In this document: piece by piece, positions 63,623-64,000 of the stretch
How positions within the stretch are numbered: the first letter of the stretch is position 1
Layout of the letters: each line of letters begins with the position of its first letter
Assembly: GCA_030159075.1 (NCBI GenBank)
Contig: BROG01000970.1
Coordinates: 1-64,000, forward strand
Reading direction: 5' to 3'
DNA: 64,000 bases
Origin: Atrina japonica
Taxonomy: Eukaryota > Mollusca > Bivalvia > Pterioida > Pinnidae
Program-made: the position numbers and the translations under genes
Notes under the pieces: model-generated
The model's database searches: none
Told to the model about the DNA's origin: nothing
The model's input: the letters and a program-made list of their open reading frames with translations, nothing else

Positions 63623-63993
63623 TATAGACTTAGTACATGACGAGGTTATTTCTAGATGCTGTTAAGAGTAAATGTCCGGTTTCATGTTCCTCGTTTAATA
63701 GAATTAATTAGTCTATGCAGATAATACATAGACTAGATTGCGGTTTATAAATAACTATTTTAGATATCAATGAAATTGGTTCTGAAAAAAAGCACTTGAA
63801 CTACATTATATATAGACTATAGACTTAGTACGTGACGAGATTATTATACATATGAAGTATCACAAATAATTCAAAGGAAGTTCTAGATGTTGTTAAGAGT
63901 AAAGGTCCGGTTTCATTTTCCTCCTTAAACAGAGTTAGTTAGTGCATGCTAATATTAGAGGTTGTGGTTAATGTATAACTCTTTTAGATATCC
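63623..63993. repeat. Direct duplication of about 170-190 bp
   Basis: ctatagacttagtac(a/g)tgacga, ctagatg(c/t)tgttaagagtaa, gtccggtttcat and ttttagatatc recur in the same order in 63623-63777 and 63822-63993; the second copy has a roughly 30-bp insertion. Confidence 0.75.
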
Positions 63994-64000
63994 ACTGGAA

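Overview
This is AT-rich, gene-poor eukaryotic DNA, almost certainly from a mollusc and most likely a bivalve. The organism is inferred, not proven. The support is GT-AG introns, metazoan domain families, tRNA-derived SINEs, CR1/Jockey-like LINE remnants and a dense load of foldback elements, MITEs and (TA)n tracts. No bacterial or organellar genes, CRISPR arrays, rRNA or functional tRNA genes were seen; the only tRNA-like sequences are SINE heads.

0-36 kb is essentially repeat landscape. It holds a minus-strand LINE (4.8-7.6 kb) carrying a later SINE with a perfect target-site duplication, and a badly decayed plus-strand LINE (10.6-13.5 kb) sitting inside an older dispersed repeat. It also holds two identical-length 183-bp MITEs embedded in (TA)n tracts, several long minisatellites (18.3, 31.1 and 34.4 kb) and several large perfect or near-perfect hairpins.

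36.7-52.7 kb holds the main gene, on the plus strand. Seven in-phase exons encode at least 602 residues: an acidic N-terminal region, a helix-loop-helix split over two exons, a long acidic Ser/Asp/Asn-rich segment, an HMG box and a CW-type zinc finger. A bHLH plus HMG box in one protein is the hallmark of vertebrate MEIOSIN (BHMG1), the meiotic-entry factor. The added CW finger, a histone H3K4-methyl reader family, makes this the standout finding. The first exon was not found. Its large third exon-flanking intron hosts a second short gene (41.3-42.7 kb) with the WCxCxNC...MPT signature of the P2X7 C-terminal domain, enclosed in a TIR element with TTAA target duplications.

55.5-61.3 kb holds the second host gene: five exons for a secreted ML-domain (NPC2/MD-2-like) lipid-binding protein. 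Its third exon lies between a 116-nt (TC)n tract just before the acceptor and a 30-bp minisatellite that repeats the real 5' splice site about 25 times.

The rest (61.5-64 kb) contains two intact-looking SINEs with target duplications and short tandem repeats. The two host genes are not obviously linked in function. All exon models were built by matching reading frame, splice dinucleotides and intron phase by eye and have no transcript support.
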